64,000 bases of DNA from the NCBI GenBank assembly GCA_036674765.1, contig JARVKI010000133.1, positions 27,903 to 91,902 of the forward strand. Direction: 5' to 3'. Of this stretch, positions 1-11,613 are shown one piece after another (within the stretch, counting starts at the first letter, position 1; each line of letters starts with the position of its first letter). Made by a program: the position numbers and the translations under genes. The stretch comes from Seiridium cupressi. Its lineage: Eukaryota > Ascomycota > Sordariomycetes > Amphisphaeriales > Sporocadaceae. Under the pieces are notes generated by a model, which saw only the letters and a program-made list of their open reading frames with translations, was not told the origin of the DNA and did no database searches.

Positions 1-1102
1 TTTGCAGTTCGGGTCACTCGGTCAGTCACTGACTAGTTACATTGTATGATCCCTGTATAACCCGGGCTTCAGCTCTCACCGACCACGCCATGGGCGTTTC
101 ATCTCAAGTGCTCCTCCAGACAAGCAATCACCAACAGCGCACACTAACGACGCCCCGGTCTGAGAGTCTCTCCGTCACAGAAGCAAGCGCAGTTCCCAAG
201 GCTTGACGCCGTCATACACCTTTCCCCTTTGAGCCTCTGCCTTTGTCCCGGGAGTTTGGTTGACATCTCTGTTGGCGACAGCCAGGTTGGCTTCTTTCAT
301 ATGCGTCGGAGAACTCGTTTGTGACGACCATTCTCGAGCAGTGGCACCTCCACGGCTAGCTTTTACGCGGGATGCTTGTATATCCGCGTGTCTGGTTCCT
401 GGGCATCCTCACCCAACTTATGCCTCCATGGCAATAAAATCATGCCGTACCTAAAACTGATAGGCTGCGCGTTCATTATTGCGAGCCGCCTAGGCCGCCG
501 ACACCGGGAACTTCTCTCAGCTGTGTGGCCTGAATCAGGCTGGTTGAAATGGGCAGCATTTGCACAGACGCCATCGCTAGGCCTGGTATCGCTGAGTTTG
601 GTGAAGAGGTCGTCGGGAACTCCTTTGTGATCAATTCTCTGACGTTTTAGCATTCCGGCATTATGTGGAAATGGCAATCCTTTGCGAACACTTACTTATG
701 TAACTTGGGGATCGCATCCTGAAAGGCTGGTTCCCTGGTGCGTCATAGAGCTCACCAACAGTAGCTGGTCAAACGGAATTGATGGACCAAGCTGCCGTCG
801 CAAACGTTGCTGTTCGTATCTCCATGAGAAACTTCCGCTTCCGAATCCCGCGCTTCCGTCCATCGTGGATGGCCAACCCGCTCCGGCCCTGCTGAGCCCC
901 GCACCTCCGAGTGGAACATTTAAGCCCGTTTTTTATCAAGTCGCTCACCTGAGTGACTTAGAATAGCCTCAAGTTATAGAAGACATTTTATTCTGCGCTT
1001 TGGAGGGATCAGAGTTCGGATAGAGGGAACACGGCTATACTGCCCATTTTATATCATATCAATACCAAAAGCTCAGTCTGGTTTCAACACGTGATAGAGA
1101 CC
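1..1102. other. Intergenic, no gene seen
   Basis: Short overlapping frames on both strands are the only open stretches. None has a recognisable domain or a plausible splice model. The right end is the promoter and leader of the kynurenine formamidase gene. Confidence 0.5.
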
Positions 1103-2019
1103 ATGGCCTCCTCTCTAGCTTACGAGGTCCACCATTACGGCAAGGACAGCGAGCTCCAAAGAGTGGGCGTATGGAAAACATCAGATACCGAGCTCCAAAG
1201 CTCGGAAACGTGGATCATGTAGCTCTCCTCCTGTTCAGCCCTGCGTAAGCTTGATTCCTGACGAAACGCAGTTATATCCACGGAGGCGCATGGCGAGACT
1301 TCCGCATAGATCACAAGACCCTCACGCCCACCATCAACGCCATCCTCTCATCCCAGGATGCCGGCAAGACATCGATAGCAGGCTTCGCGTCGATCGACTA
1401 CCGGCTGAGCCCGCACCCGAGCTTTCCCCAGGATCCCGAGAAGACGCCCAGCCAAGAGTATCGGAAAGCGTTTCATCCCGACCATATCCACGACGTGTGG
1501 TCTGCGCTGGGCCTCTTGCAGAAGACGTACGGCTTCGGCAGTAATTACGTCCTTCTGGGGCATTCTGCGGGCGCAACGCTCGCGCTGCAGCTGCTCATGG
1601 GATCTACAGCATTGAAAGGGGCTCCGGTGCCGTCTGATGTCATGCGGCCGCGTGCTATCATTGGCCTGGAGGGGATATATGATCTGCAGGGCCTTGTAGA
1701 CCGTCATGGGCCAGCGTATGGCGAGCTTTTCGAAGGCGCGTTTGGCGAGGCCACAAACTGGAGCGATGTGTCCCCAATGAAGTATGAGAATGACTTCAAA
1801 TCAGATTGGAAAGAAGGGGAGCTCGTGGTTTTAGCCTGGGGGCCGGATGATGAGCTCATTGACGAGCCGGAGATTCAGGGCATGAATAAGAGACTGATCG
1901 AGGATAAAGTGAGAACTTTAGTGTTCAAGGATTTGAAGGGAACGCATGATGGTATGTGGGAAGACGGGAAGCCCTTCGCAGACACCATCTTAAAGACATT
2001 AAGTGCGCTCAAGAAGTAG
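1103..2019 (+). CDS. BNA7: Kynurenine formamidase (alpha/beta hydrolase)
   Basis: Predicted to hydrolyse N-formyl-kynurenine to kynurenine and formate in the cytosolic tryptophan-to-NAD pathway. Two exons, 1103-1218 and 1272-2019, are joined across a 53-nt intron with a CTGAC branch site just before the CGCAG acceptor; the product is 287 residues. The splice restores the family's oxyanion motif HGGAW at residues 42-46; unspliced, the frame stops at TAG directly after WIM. The nucleophile elbow GHSAG places Ser137. Candidate acid and base are Asp231 or Asp232 in GPDDE and His264 in GTHDGMW, so the triad looks complete. Length and motif order fit fungal Bna7 proteins. The start is the first in-frame ATG, followed by an N-terminal YGKDS-type segment seen in this family. 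No neighbouring kynurenine-pathway gene was found. A generic esterase is the main alternative. Confidence 0.85.
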
Positions 2020-2631
2020 ACGCAATTATCAGGTACGAAAAGGTTGGGTGATGGCCTCAAGTCCACAAGTACCAGCTTGTTTGATGACTCGATGTTGGCG
2101 GGGAGATATGGAATGATAAATGTCAAACATGAACTACTTGGGACTTATGGGTTGAGCCTCCCAAGTGCAAGCTGATGCTGTATTTATAACCATTTGCTGC
2201 TCCTCTTGAATAGCCGTGATTGTATCACCAGGAATTGATTGCTGAACGGACGACAAGACATCGAAGAGGTTCTAGTTGACTGGATGGTATTAGCAGAGGT
2301 GATGTCGCAATATGAGATAGGATCTGTCATAATGCAGAGTGACGAGTGTACCACTGCGGCAATATCGTTATAGAACAACTGTTCACTTTTATCAAATTGT
2401 AAATCTTATAGACAAATCATATCCTTTGATGGCGATGTGAATCGAGGACCTTAGTTCTGCCCTCTCAACCGGACGCCGTGCCTTGCTTTGTTCCAATACA
2501 TTCAAAATCGCAAGCTCCAATAGAGTTCGTAATTACACATGTTCCTGAACTCCCCAACCCTGTACGCCTAAAGCTTGAAGTTGAGACTTAAAAAACTAAC
2601 CATAAGTTTGCTGGGTGCGGTCCCTGGTGCT
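2020..2631. other. Convergent intergenic region
   Basis: 3' flank shared by the formamidase gene (plus) and the DUG3-like gene (minus). I see only short open frames. A stretch near 2434-2480 faintly resembles part of an antisense tRNA but has no complete cloverleaf. Confidence 0.5.
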
Positions 2632-4271
2632 CTAGATGGCCAATCCCAGTATTCTTTTTGCTTTTTCGCTGTTACCATATTCACTGGTCCGTGTGGGTGG
2701 ACTGTCAGGCACTTGTGGTTGTTGCCCTTCCGAGTCAAGATATTCCGTAGGATGTGGCCATTCTCCGGTCATCAACGAGCGACGCTTCTTCTTGATGTTA
2801 CCCTGACTCGCCTTCTTGGCACCTATTTCCGGCCGTGCCGTAGGCGTCTTCGCTGCCGCCCATGAATCTAAATTACCATCACTAGCCTGGACACCGGCCA
2901 ACGGCGACTTAGCACGAGCGACGACTGGTATCGCCAGGTCATTAGCTTCCAAAGTCTTGCTACGGAGGTGTGTTGGAATCAGAGGACCAAACGGTCTTTT
3001 CTGAAGCTCGGGCTCGTTTGCAGGTGTAGCAAGACCACTGTCGCTCACGGCCGGTGCAGTTTTTTCATTGGTCGTGAGTCCCTTCGTTGTTGCGAATGCC
3101 GATGATCGCTTGTGATAAGGATCTCTCTCCAGGAAGCCGTCCTCAATAGGGTGAACCATGACTGATTGATGGTGGATGGTTAATATCGAGTTCGTGGGGA
3201 CGTTTACCCAATTTTCTGCGTTTGGTCAATATATAAAGGAGAGGATTTGGCCCATCGCGTTTTCTTACCACGCTCAAAGGTTAGAGGCTCACTAGCCACA
3301 AGGACAATATCGGCGCCTTTATCCCGCCTTTCCATCTGATAATCACGGCCGCTGGAAGGGTTTGGAGTAGGCTTGCTTTCCCATTGAGTTCCAGAGGAAT
3401 AGTAGAGACTTGCGGCTTCGTCCGTCTTACTACTCACATATCGGGTGCAGATAATGCTGTGACCGTCGGTGATGGCAAAGTTGAGCAAACTGCGAGTGTC
3501 GACATTTTCGCTTTGTACAATGCTTTCGGGTATGCTCATAGTAAGCTCATTGATGACCTCGATCGTCTGTAGCAAAGCCTTCCTCAGTATTGACGGACTG
3601 AAACCTTCCTCGGGCTGTGAGCTTGGATCAACGCCCAGTCTTTCCAGTCTGTCCAGAAACAGTGCAAAGGCCCACTCGCTATCAGTGCCTCCCTGTACGA
3701 AAAGATACCATTTGTCGTGTAACTTCTCCCCGAGTCTTCTTTTGATGTACTTCCATCCGCCCAGACCGCCATTGTGCATCCACATCAGACTGCCATGGTA
3801 GAAGGGATGGCAGTTGTCCTCGGAAAGGGAACCTTCCGTCGTGGCCCGGACGTGCGCGAAAACCAACCGGGACGCCGTTTTCGAGGCAATGCGCTGAAGA
3901 TTGGTGCAGTTCCAAGCGGGAATAGTGGATGTGAAGAGGCAGGGGGCAGCCCCTAATTTTGGATCGGTGTACCAGCCAATACCAAAACCGTCGGCATTGT
4001 TCTGACCTCTTCTTGTGTCCTAGGTCAAATATGGTCCGTCAGCTTCTCGTGTGATTAACAGCCGGGGGAGTGCCGGGAACGCTTACGAGTCGCAGTCGGG
4101 AGTCGAATGACTGTTTGAGGATTGAATGTGTCGGATCTAGGATGAGCTTCGAGAGCAGAATCTCGTCGCTGCCCCGGTAAACCTGCAAAGACGGGAGGGA
4201 AATGGTTAGACATGGACGGAAACAGCGATAGCTCGCGTGACCGCAGTGAGACTCACCAGAAAGCGGCACAT
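2632..4271 (-). CDS. DUG3: Class II glutamine amidotransferase, DUG3-like
   Basis: Likely the amidotransferase-fold subunit of the Dug2-Dug3 enzyme that starts cytosolic glutathione degradation. Four exons: 4271-4257, 4182-4087, 4019-3269 and 3215-2632, giving 481 residues. The first exon encodes only MCRFL and supplies the catalytic Cys2 exposed after Met removal, as in Ntn hydrolases. Exon 3 carries GFGIGWY, the FAHVRA segment and HNG near WMHNGG, all typical of class II domains. The last intron (53 nt, GTAAGA donor, CGCAG acceptor) restores a WVNVPTNS segment followed by MVHPIEDGF, as in DUG3 homologues. The remaining C-terminal ~150 residues are low-complexity and basic and look lineage-specific. 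The stop at 2632 is taken from that open frame. The neighbouring formamidase gene is convergent and functionally unrelated. Confidence 0.85.
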
Positions 4272-5793
4272 TGCGATCGCAACGAGTCGTAGGCTGTTCA
4301 ATTTCTGACGGCCAGTGCGATCATGATATTAAAAGCGAGCGCCCGTTTGCAGTGACTCTATGTGGGGAGACAAGAGCTGGTAAGGGCAATCTCTAGCGCA
4401 GGTTGTGTCGCTGTTGCCTGTTTCGTTTTTTGCATGTATGTCTTGCCCAAGAGAACTTTGGAACTTTCTGCGAATGTTTTTGGGTCGAATCGGCCACCTT
4501 TCGGCGAGTGCACCCTGGCAGGGCTGACGGAATGGACGATGGGGATGACGCGAGATTGGTTGGAATTGGGTTTCCGCGTCTGCAAGACCCTTGGGCATCC
4601 TTGGAAGAAGCATGGGCCAGCACTCCGTTTTGGGGACCCAGGGGCAGAAATGGGGCAGATGGGGCGTCCCGGCTGAACACCAATAGTGGATTCCAGCCCT
4701 GCCAGGGATCAATGCCAGCCCTTCAGCTTCCCCTGTGGCGCCGGCGTTTGGTGCACTGCCGTTGGGTACTTGCATGACTGACTCAGCCTGACGACAAAGC
4801 AGACGTGGACAAATTCCAAGCTTCTTCTGAACCTGGGTTCTAGGCGCGATAAGAAATCGGAATCGGTCTTCATCGCGAAACAAACTCACCCAAGCAATTT
4901 TCTGGCTTCACTAGCTCTGCTTAGTGTAACTGTTGTACGGCGGTCAGCATGCTATTGCTCACGTGGAAAACCGGGGACAAGACATTGGATCTCGTCAAAC
5001 GTTTGACGACGTCTGTTAGAAACAGCTCGTTTGGTAGCCGATCAAAATTGTGAGTACAGGAAAACGTGGATACCGGCAGATGGCCCTGGAACGCCACGCT
5101 ATCTCTGGCTGTTTGCCCAATGCACCACAAATTGCTCGTGTCGAATGAGCAACTTTACTTTCATCGATCGACATCGTACCAGAAGTCCGAGTACGTCCGA
5201 GACTAGGCCATGCAGCTACCCGCTGTCATACCCACGACCTTTTATTGTCACCTCCTGGATGCGGTGAGCATACGTGTAGTCACTACATGTAACTTGTTCT
5301 ACATGACCCAACATAGAGACCCTAGAACGTGGTCGCCAGCACACAACAGAAACAGTCAACTTCGTGCACAGGCGTAGGAAGCAGAGCTGACCTCGGCTAG
5401 CCTAATTATTCAAACAGCTATGAATCAACTCCAATGGATATTAATGATATTAAGCGTGTTGATTATCTCTAGACGCCCTTCTTGAATATGGCAATAACTC
5501 TGTCTAATGTAGCAATCGGCAACCCAGGATCAAGTCCGTCTAGTCGAAAACAGAATGAGCCATTCTTCGTCTCGAGGACAAGCAAAAAAAAACAATTTGG
5601 CTTTTCCTTGAGAACGCCGTGCTTCCTGTTCCAAACCATCTTTGCGCCAGCTGTGAGATATCTTTCCGTGCCCATCTATGAAGATCATTCTCTCGACGTA
5701 GCAAAATCAATACGTAAGCACGCTTTTCGTGCTCAATAATACCCGCTGCCCACCAAACGACAGGTCCTGCCTCTAAATCCACGCCTTTGTTGT
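4272..5793. other. Intergenic, overlapping noise ORFs
   Basis: Several overlapping frames of 70-190 codons occur at 4330-4890 on both strands, with no domain, no homopolymer-free start context and no splice support. A 68-codon minus-strand frame at 5469-5675 looks protein-like in composition but has no recognisable family. I call no gene here. Confidence 0.4.
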
Positions 5794-6450
5794 CTAGAAA
5801 ACACTGACAGCGCTCACGTCCCCTATCTCGCCCTCGTACTTCTGTCCTAGGGCGGTACCAGCTGCTTTCATCATGCCCGACTGCAGCCACTTTGCGTAAC
5901 ACTCAAACCCACTGGTGCTTCCAGAAACTTTCGCTTTTCTGACTCCTCGGATGTCTTCGAAGAGCTCCAGTACCTCTCTACCAGCGCAGCGGTATTCTGC
6001 TTGCCACACCTCGATATCGACCTGCTCCAGCCCACTGAAGGCTTGAGTCGCCTCTTCCCTTGTGAAAACAGGCGCGGTGTCCAGGCGAACGCGGAGCTTG
6101 AAACGCCGGATTATGGACGCCATCTCGGAAGATGAGACGGGCGAATAGTTTTGGCGTAAACGCGGGAAGGAGGTCAGGAGAGACTGATGGGCCATGAAGA
6201 TGTTTAGGCGATAGAGCATTGGGTGAGCCTCGAAGTAGGTCTGCCGGCATACGGAGATAATCTGGGGATAAACTTTGGGGTCCGTTGGGTGGGAGTGGCC
6301 GGATACATTGACGGGATCAAGCAAGCGAAGAAGGTATGTGTAGATCTCCCAGCGCAGCTCAACGGGGAGCGTTAAAAAGGCCGGCAAGCTGCGATGAGCA
6401 TGTTGTTGGACCTCTAATGTGTAGGGGGTGATGGCGTTGTTGGCATCCAT
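5794..6450 (-). CDS. Small F-box-like / DUF7730-type protein
   Basis: A single-exon frame of 218 residues. Residues 20-60 contain LPVELRWEIYTYLL, an F-box-like helix pair that could recruit a substrate adaptor to SCF ligases, followed by a segment with ISVCRQTYFEAHPMLY. This 'cluster of R-Q-x-x-x-E-A' pattern is common in fungal DUF7730 and related F-box-like proteins of unknown substrate. The remainder has no motif I recognise. No signal peptide or membrane helix is seen. The ATG at 6450 is the first of the frame and gives a complete N-terminus ahead of the conserved block. These families are large and variable in filamentous fungi, so presence here says little about the locus. The role is unknown; the call rests on the N-terminal third only. 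Confidence 0.65.
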   Translation of the reverse strand: MDANNAITPYTLEVQQHAHRSLPAFLTLPVELRWEIYTYLLRLLDPVNVSGHSHPTDPKVYPQIISVCRQTYFEAHPMLYRLNIFMAHQSLLTSFPRLRQNYSPVSSSEMASIIRRFKLRVRLDTAPVFTREEATQAFSGLEQVDIEVWQAEYRCAGREVLELFEDIRGVRKAKVSGSTSGFECYAKWLQSGMMKAAGTALGQKYEGEIGDVSAVSVF

Positions 6451-7516
6451 GAGTGCGGTATCCTTGAGTTGGTCGAGACCCGTTTTAAGCTGCTAATCGG
6501 TGATACAGGAACCAGTCGGTGTTTACAGAATATCGAGAGACGGCAGATTCATCGAGGCATGGCAACAGCGGTCAGTTATATTTATTTTCTAAATGCAACG
6601 CACGGGTGATGGTGGTATGTTCTCAAAAAGTTCTGCAGAAAGTGGTCTGACAGGCATACGAGGAGCCGATAAGAAGTGGAATCTTGAGGCTCAAGAGTCA
6701 GGGGCTCCCGGTCTAGAATGGACCAGCGAATACATGCCGCGAGGGATTGTTGCAACGAAAAGCAACGAGGCTTGGGTGAAAAAAGTAAGGAATCGGCCCT
6801 TGTCGGGAATGAAATATATCTGAGCACCCAAGCTAGCGAGTGCCGTCCATATTTGGTATTTACGTCAGTTCCGAAACGTTCCTTAAGCTGAGTCATGGTT
6901 AACTTCTTAAATTCGACCATTGGGAGCACGGTTGGCTAGCGTCAGCGCAATTCGCATTGACCTAATTCTGCTGGCTCTGATCTATCAAAAGCCGTCGTTG
7001 GCAGGCTGGACGGTCTCGTCAGCTATGGACAATTTCCTTGGATGGAAGTTGAGAAGCCATCATCGACCGCTTACCGCTGGTGGCTCAATGGCCCTGGCGC
7101 GTTTTTGCCATCATGTTTTGACTTCAACGTGGCACTTCCCATTTAGTCAACAGCATCTATCCTGCACCAATGAGACTGCAAAGAATCCCGAGATTACTGT
7201 CCCAGCACCGAGTTATTTCCGTCCATCACAGCTGCATCACCCGTAGAAACTTTGCTCGTCCCATTGCGAATTATCTAGCTACAAGGCAGTGTGGATAAGT
7301 AGCGTCGTGGGTCCCGTAGTACGGATCGGATCGGAGAGCGTCTTATCTTATCGCTGGCGTGATGGACGGCGGCTTGGCGCTCAGATCCGGCCCCGTGGCC
7401 CCGACAGAGTCTAAACTCTCCTCGCGGATGACAAAGTTCGCAGCACGCAATCTGTGCTGACGAGAACATCCGCGCCGCCGTAAACGCAGTCCAGCCCACG
7501 ACTTCGGAACAGAGTC
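6451..7516. other. Divergent promoter region
   Basis: 5' flank of the F-box-like gene (minus) and the cystinosin-like gene (plus). A 115-codon minus-strand frame at 6582-6929 has no recognisable domain and is not called. Nothing else stands out. Confidence 0.45.
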
Positions 7517-7582
7517 ATGCCCGCAGAGGACCTGCATCTGCCATCATCGACCCTGCCCGCCCCGACGTATCAGTTACGATAG
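7517..7582 (+). promoter_or_regulatory. Possible uORF of the cystinosin-like gene
   Basis: A 21-codon reading frame starts at ATG 7517 and stops at TAG 7580-7582, 38 nt before the main ATG and in a different frame. If the transcript starts upstream, it could dampen translation of the transporter. No transcript evidence is available. Confidence 0.35.
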
Positions 7583-7620
7583 CGACTATATCTCCGACCT
7601 TGACGTGGGGCAACTTCACG

Positions 7621-8558
7621 ATGCAATTCCTCGTCGTCCTCTCCGCCGTGTTCGGCTGGGTCTACACCATCTGCTGGTCTGCCTCCTTCTATAGCCAGCC
7701 GCTGCTGAGCTACCGGAGGAAGTCGACATCGGGGACCACTGTGGACTTCCCACTCATCAACACGTTTGGTACGGTAGACCCCTTACCTCATTTCCCGCTT
7801 GCACAACTCCAGTCCTGGAGACAACGTGCGGTGGGCCCGGCATATGGCGACTAACAAGTAGTTTTCTCACAGGCTTCTGCGCGTACTTCACCTCCAATGC
7901 CGCATTCTACTGGTCGCCCCTGATCCGCCATCAATATGCGCTACGCAATGGCGAAGGCCACGAACCCACCGTCGCATTCAACGACATCGTCTTCGCCCTG
8001 CACGCCGTCATCGTCTGCACCATAACGACTTCGCAATACTTCCTTCCATCGCTCTGGGGCTTCGAGCATGCACCCGGCATTAAGCCGTCACGCATGATTC
8101 TTGGTGTAGCCACAGGTTCCATCATCGCCGTCGCTGTCGTCATCTTCATCGTGGCCGGCCAAGACCCGTCCGCCGATGCGCGCCATGTCTGGGCCTGGCT
8201 CGATGTCGTGTACACCATCTCGTACGTCAAGCTGTTCGTGACGCTGATCAAGTACGCGCCACAGCTGTGGTACAACGCTCGCAACAAGAGCACCAAGGGG
8301 TGGAGCATCTGGCAGATCCTGCTGGACTTTGCCGGCGGCATTCTGAGCATCGCGCAGCTGGGCATTGATTCGTACCTTCAGGGCGATTGGACCGGTATCA
8401 CAGGCAACCCCGTGAAGTTCGCGCTGGGCAATGTGTCCATGCTTTACGATCTTTGCTTTATGACGCAACATTTCGTCCTGTACAGGGGTACCGATGGCGC
8501 GAAGGGTGAAAGAGAGGCGTTATTGGAAAGGGGTGAGGAGGATCGAAGATTGGATTAG
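7621..8558 (+). CDS. Cystinosin-type PQ-loop lysosomal/vacuolar cystine transporter
   Basis: Predicted seven-helix PQ-loop protein exporting cystine from the vacuole with protons, like human cystinosin and yeast Ers1. Two exons, 7621-7768 and 7873-8558, with a 104-nt intron, encode 277 residues. The first PQ-loop lies near residues 20-35 (SFYSQPLLSYRRKS), where the usual Pro-Gln reads Ser-Gln-Pro. The second is YAPQLWYNARNKST, with the canonical PQ and the following Lys-Ser-x-x-Gly, and is well preserved. Hydrophobic helices cover most of the rest; the C-terminus is short, charged and cytosolic (EREALLERGEE), with a dileucine-like element that could direct vacuolar sorting. I start at ATG 7621 because translation then begins directly in helix 1; the frame is open further upstream without ATG, so an unseen upstream exon is possible. 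Confidence 0.8.
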
Positions 8559-10001
8559 ACGACTCAAATGTCTAATCGGGCCTCCAACAGGCGTTGTGAG
8601 AAGTAAATGTATATTGTCTAGTATAATTTGCTGCCCCAGTGGTTCCAAAACCTGACATGGTCACGGGGCAGTTTGCCGTTTATATTCGTGCATCCCCATC
8701 TGAAATAATGGTATATCCTAGCAACCAGAGATTTGGAGGCTTATTGACACGATAATGAATACTCTGGGACTTTCATCACACCTTCACACATCTGCGAGTG
8801 CTTATAGCAGCTGCCACTGTCACGTAGCTGAAGGCTCAGAGACTAGTCTACACCACCGGATAGAGATGTAGAAGCGAAGGGTATTCGGACTTCGCACTGC
8901 CAATACAAATCCTAGCCATCATTCGTCCGATTGCTGCATCGCTCGAGTAGTTGTGGCTTTGTACTACGTTACGGTCTTTTCGCGCGATTTAGGCAGATAC
9001 CAGCACTTTTGTAGTGTCATACTAAGGAGTAGTATCAACCAGCAGCCTCAAAGCTCAAGGTCTTGTTGTAGGACGGCCAAGTTCCGCGGTGCATCAGCGG
9101 AGAGGAGTTATCTTTCAAGGTAATTTACCCCATATCTCACTTGGCGGGCTCTCTGTATAGAGGGCGGTAATGCTATGGCTGGTCAGTCATGTGCATGGAG
9201 CGCTTTTTTCTAATGCTTAAACGCCAAATCGTGGGGGGATGCTGGGAGCTGTGAACGGTCTCGCTGATAGCCACCGACCTGTCTGTGCCACGCGATTCCA
9301 GACAACGGCTAATCGAAGGCATCGTGTAACGGTAGGAGTTTCGACATTTCCCAAACGACTTCGACCTACCGAGACATTAATAAGACACGAGCAGATGTGT
9401 ACTCCCATGTCTGCCCTCCACCGCCATGAGGTGGGTGGCATGTCCACCCTAGAGTGAGCACATGGCAGGATGTTTTGCCATGTAAGGGTCAAATCTCACA
9501 AATGATGAGAGGTCGATATCAGGCCGCCCCATGCTGACGCTACTTGGCTGTTCGTAGCTTAATGGCTTGGCCGCGGGGTACCCTGCTCATGTTGCAGCAC
9601 GACCAATTGGGCTTCACCAAGTCTGGACTTTTGGCCCTCAAGAGTTATGTTCTCCGTCTCGGCAAATTCCAGGGTTATGTCGGTTTTGCGAATCAGATCC
9701 GCCCTCAGCTGGTGAAATGGACCCCGGGATATATGCCGAGCGGCAGACCTCTAGTAGGATCCCAGAAGCCTGTATGCTTGGGCAAGGGACGACGGCAGGG
9801 CCTAGATTCTGTAATGACATAACTTGACTATTACCCCGGGATCAGCAGAGTCAGAGTTGAGGAGAGATTTTCCCTCCTGTGCTGCAGTTCGTCGTAGCTA
9901 CATATTGCCGTGTCTCGCCGTCTGCTTCTCGTGCCCAGTTGTCGCCAATCCTCACACGTGCAATGATACACGAGTTGCGATTCTTCTACTGAACCAAAAC
10001 C
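8559..10001. other. Intergenic, no gene seen
   Basis: Frames of 70-92 codons at 9217-9492 and 9544-9827 overlap each other in several phases and lack any recognisable domain. The right end is the promoter of the permease gene. Confidence 0.5.
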
Positions 10002-11613
10002 ATGTCCACCGAGGAGAAAGATCTGCCAGTCCAGGTGGAGTTGTCCGATAAGAGCGACCACTCTATTCAAACGCCACAATGGACGGAAGCCGAGGAGACT
10101 GCTGTCAGACATAAGCTGGACTGGCAGATCGTGCCGATAGTAACGCTCCTTTACTTACTCTGCTTTCTGGACCGGTACGTCCCCGAGCTTTCGTGACATC
10201 CTACAAATGGGTAAAGGGGAGAGTGGATTAGGAGAGCATGCTGACACGACTCTGACAGATCCAACATTGGCAATGCCCGGATTCAGGGGATGGACAAGGA
10301 GCTGGATCTCAGTGGTTTCCGGTTCAACTGGGCGCTGTCTATTTTCTACATCGTCTATCTATGCTTCGAAGTCCCGAGCAATATAATTCTGAAAAAAGTC
10401 GGGCCACGTTTCTTCATTCCTGGGCTCGTGGTCGGCTTTGGCTTTGTCTCCATGTGCACGGCTTTCGTCAGGACTTTCGAGCAGCTATGTGCCATGCGCG
10501 CGCTTCTGGGTATCTTCGAAGGCGGTGCTATGCCCGGTATTGCGTTCTTTCTCAGCTCGTTCTACAAGCGAAAGGAACTGTATTTTCGCGTCGGGATCTA
10601 TGTCTCTGCGGCGTCGATGGCGGGTGCGTTTGGGGGTAAGCTTCAACTTCTCGATACCTATATGCCAGCTCTACTAACCAAGGGTAGGGCTGCTTGCGAC
10701 CGCCCTCACGCGGATACCGACCTGGGGGACAGCTGCGTCGCCGATAGGCACATGGCGCAATATCTTCTTCTTTGAAGGCATTCTTACCATGATCGTCGGA
10801 GCCTTGGCCCCGATCATCCTCCCACAGAGTCCCTCCAGCTCCAAGCGACTAAATCCTCGAGAGCAATGGATCGCAGAGGAGCGCCTGCGTCTCGAGCACA
10901 AGTCCTACTCCAACGAAAACGTCAAGCCGAAACACATCAAGAGAGCCGTCTTCAACATCATGAACTATATCTGCGCCGGTGGCTTCTTCCTAATCAACGT
11001 CACCGTGCAGGGAATATCAGTGTTTATGCCCACCCTGCTGTCGGAGTTGGGCTGGACTTCTACCAAAGCCCAACTCTATAGTGTCCCTCCCTACGTGTTA
11101 GCTTCACTTGTGGCCATCGCCATCGCATTCATCAGCGACAAGACGGCCATGCGTGGCATATACCTAGCCGCCTTCACACTCCTGGGGATCACGGGCTTTT
11201 CCGTTTTGCGTTGGAGCGACAACGATAATATAAAGTATATGGGTGTCTATTTTGTTGCCATTGGTGCTTTCCCCGGAGGGCCAGGGTTCCTGTCATGGGG
11301 TCTTAATAATTCGGCCGGCCCAGCGGTTCGGGCTGTATCAGGCGGTTACATTGTTTCTCTTGGAACTGCTGGTGGTATCTTGGCTACTTGGGCATACCTG
11401 TCGAGGGACGCTCCCGATTTCCATATCGGTCATTCGATCAATCTCGGTGCTCAGTTCATGACTCTGGCTTTGTCTCTCTTTGGCATTGCGTACTGCAAGT
11501 GGGAAAACCGGCTGAGGGCTAGGGGCGGTCGTGACCATAGGCTCGAAGGGTTAACGGAGGAGCAGAAAGCCGATCTGGGATATAGGCATCCCGATTTCAG
11601 GTATATTGCGTGA
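10002..11613 (+). CDS. MFS permease, DAL5/TNA1 anion:cation symporter family
   Basis: Plasma-membrane transporter of the allantoate/nicotinate/pantothenate-type family. Three exons, 10002-10174, 10259-10635 and 10688-11613, encode 491 residues; the introns are 84 and 52 nt. The cytosolic N-terminus is followed by helix 1 and the family signature LLYLLCFLDRSNIGNAR, which is rebuilt exactly across intron 1. Next come a DLSGFRFNWALSIFY-type loop and YLCFEVPSN in helix 2, then RALLGIFEGGAMPG and FFLSSFYKRKE around helices 4-5, all diagnostic of the DAL5 branch. About twelve membrane segments can be traced; the C-terminal tail ends in the conserved LGYRHPDFRY pattern. Substrate cannot be read from sequence: vitamin, ureide and carboxylate transporters all share these motifs. 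No catabolic gene is adjacent to suggest one. Confidence 0.88.

Noticed and set aside
2434..2480. Antisense stretch resembling part of a tRNA (GGACCTTAGTTCTGCC)
   Set aside because: The anticodon arm and T-arm do not pair; at most a degraded relic.
4329..4889. Minus-strand 186-codon frame with several overlapping frames
   Set aside because: No domain, low-quality composition and open frames in many phases at once, typical of GC-rich chance ORFs.
5469..5675. 68-codon minus-strand frame ending in DRVIAIFKKGV
   Set aside because: It looks protein-like but I found no splice model to the upstream F-box-like gene and no family.
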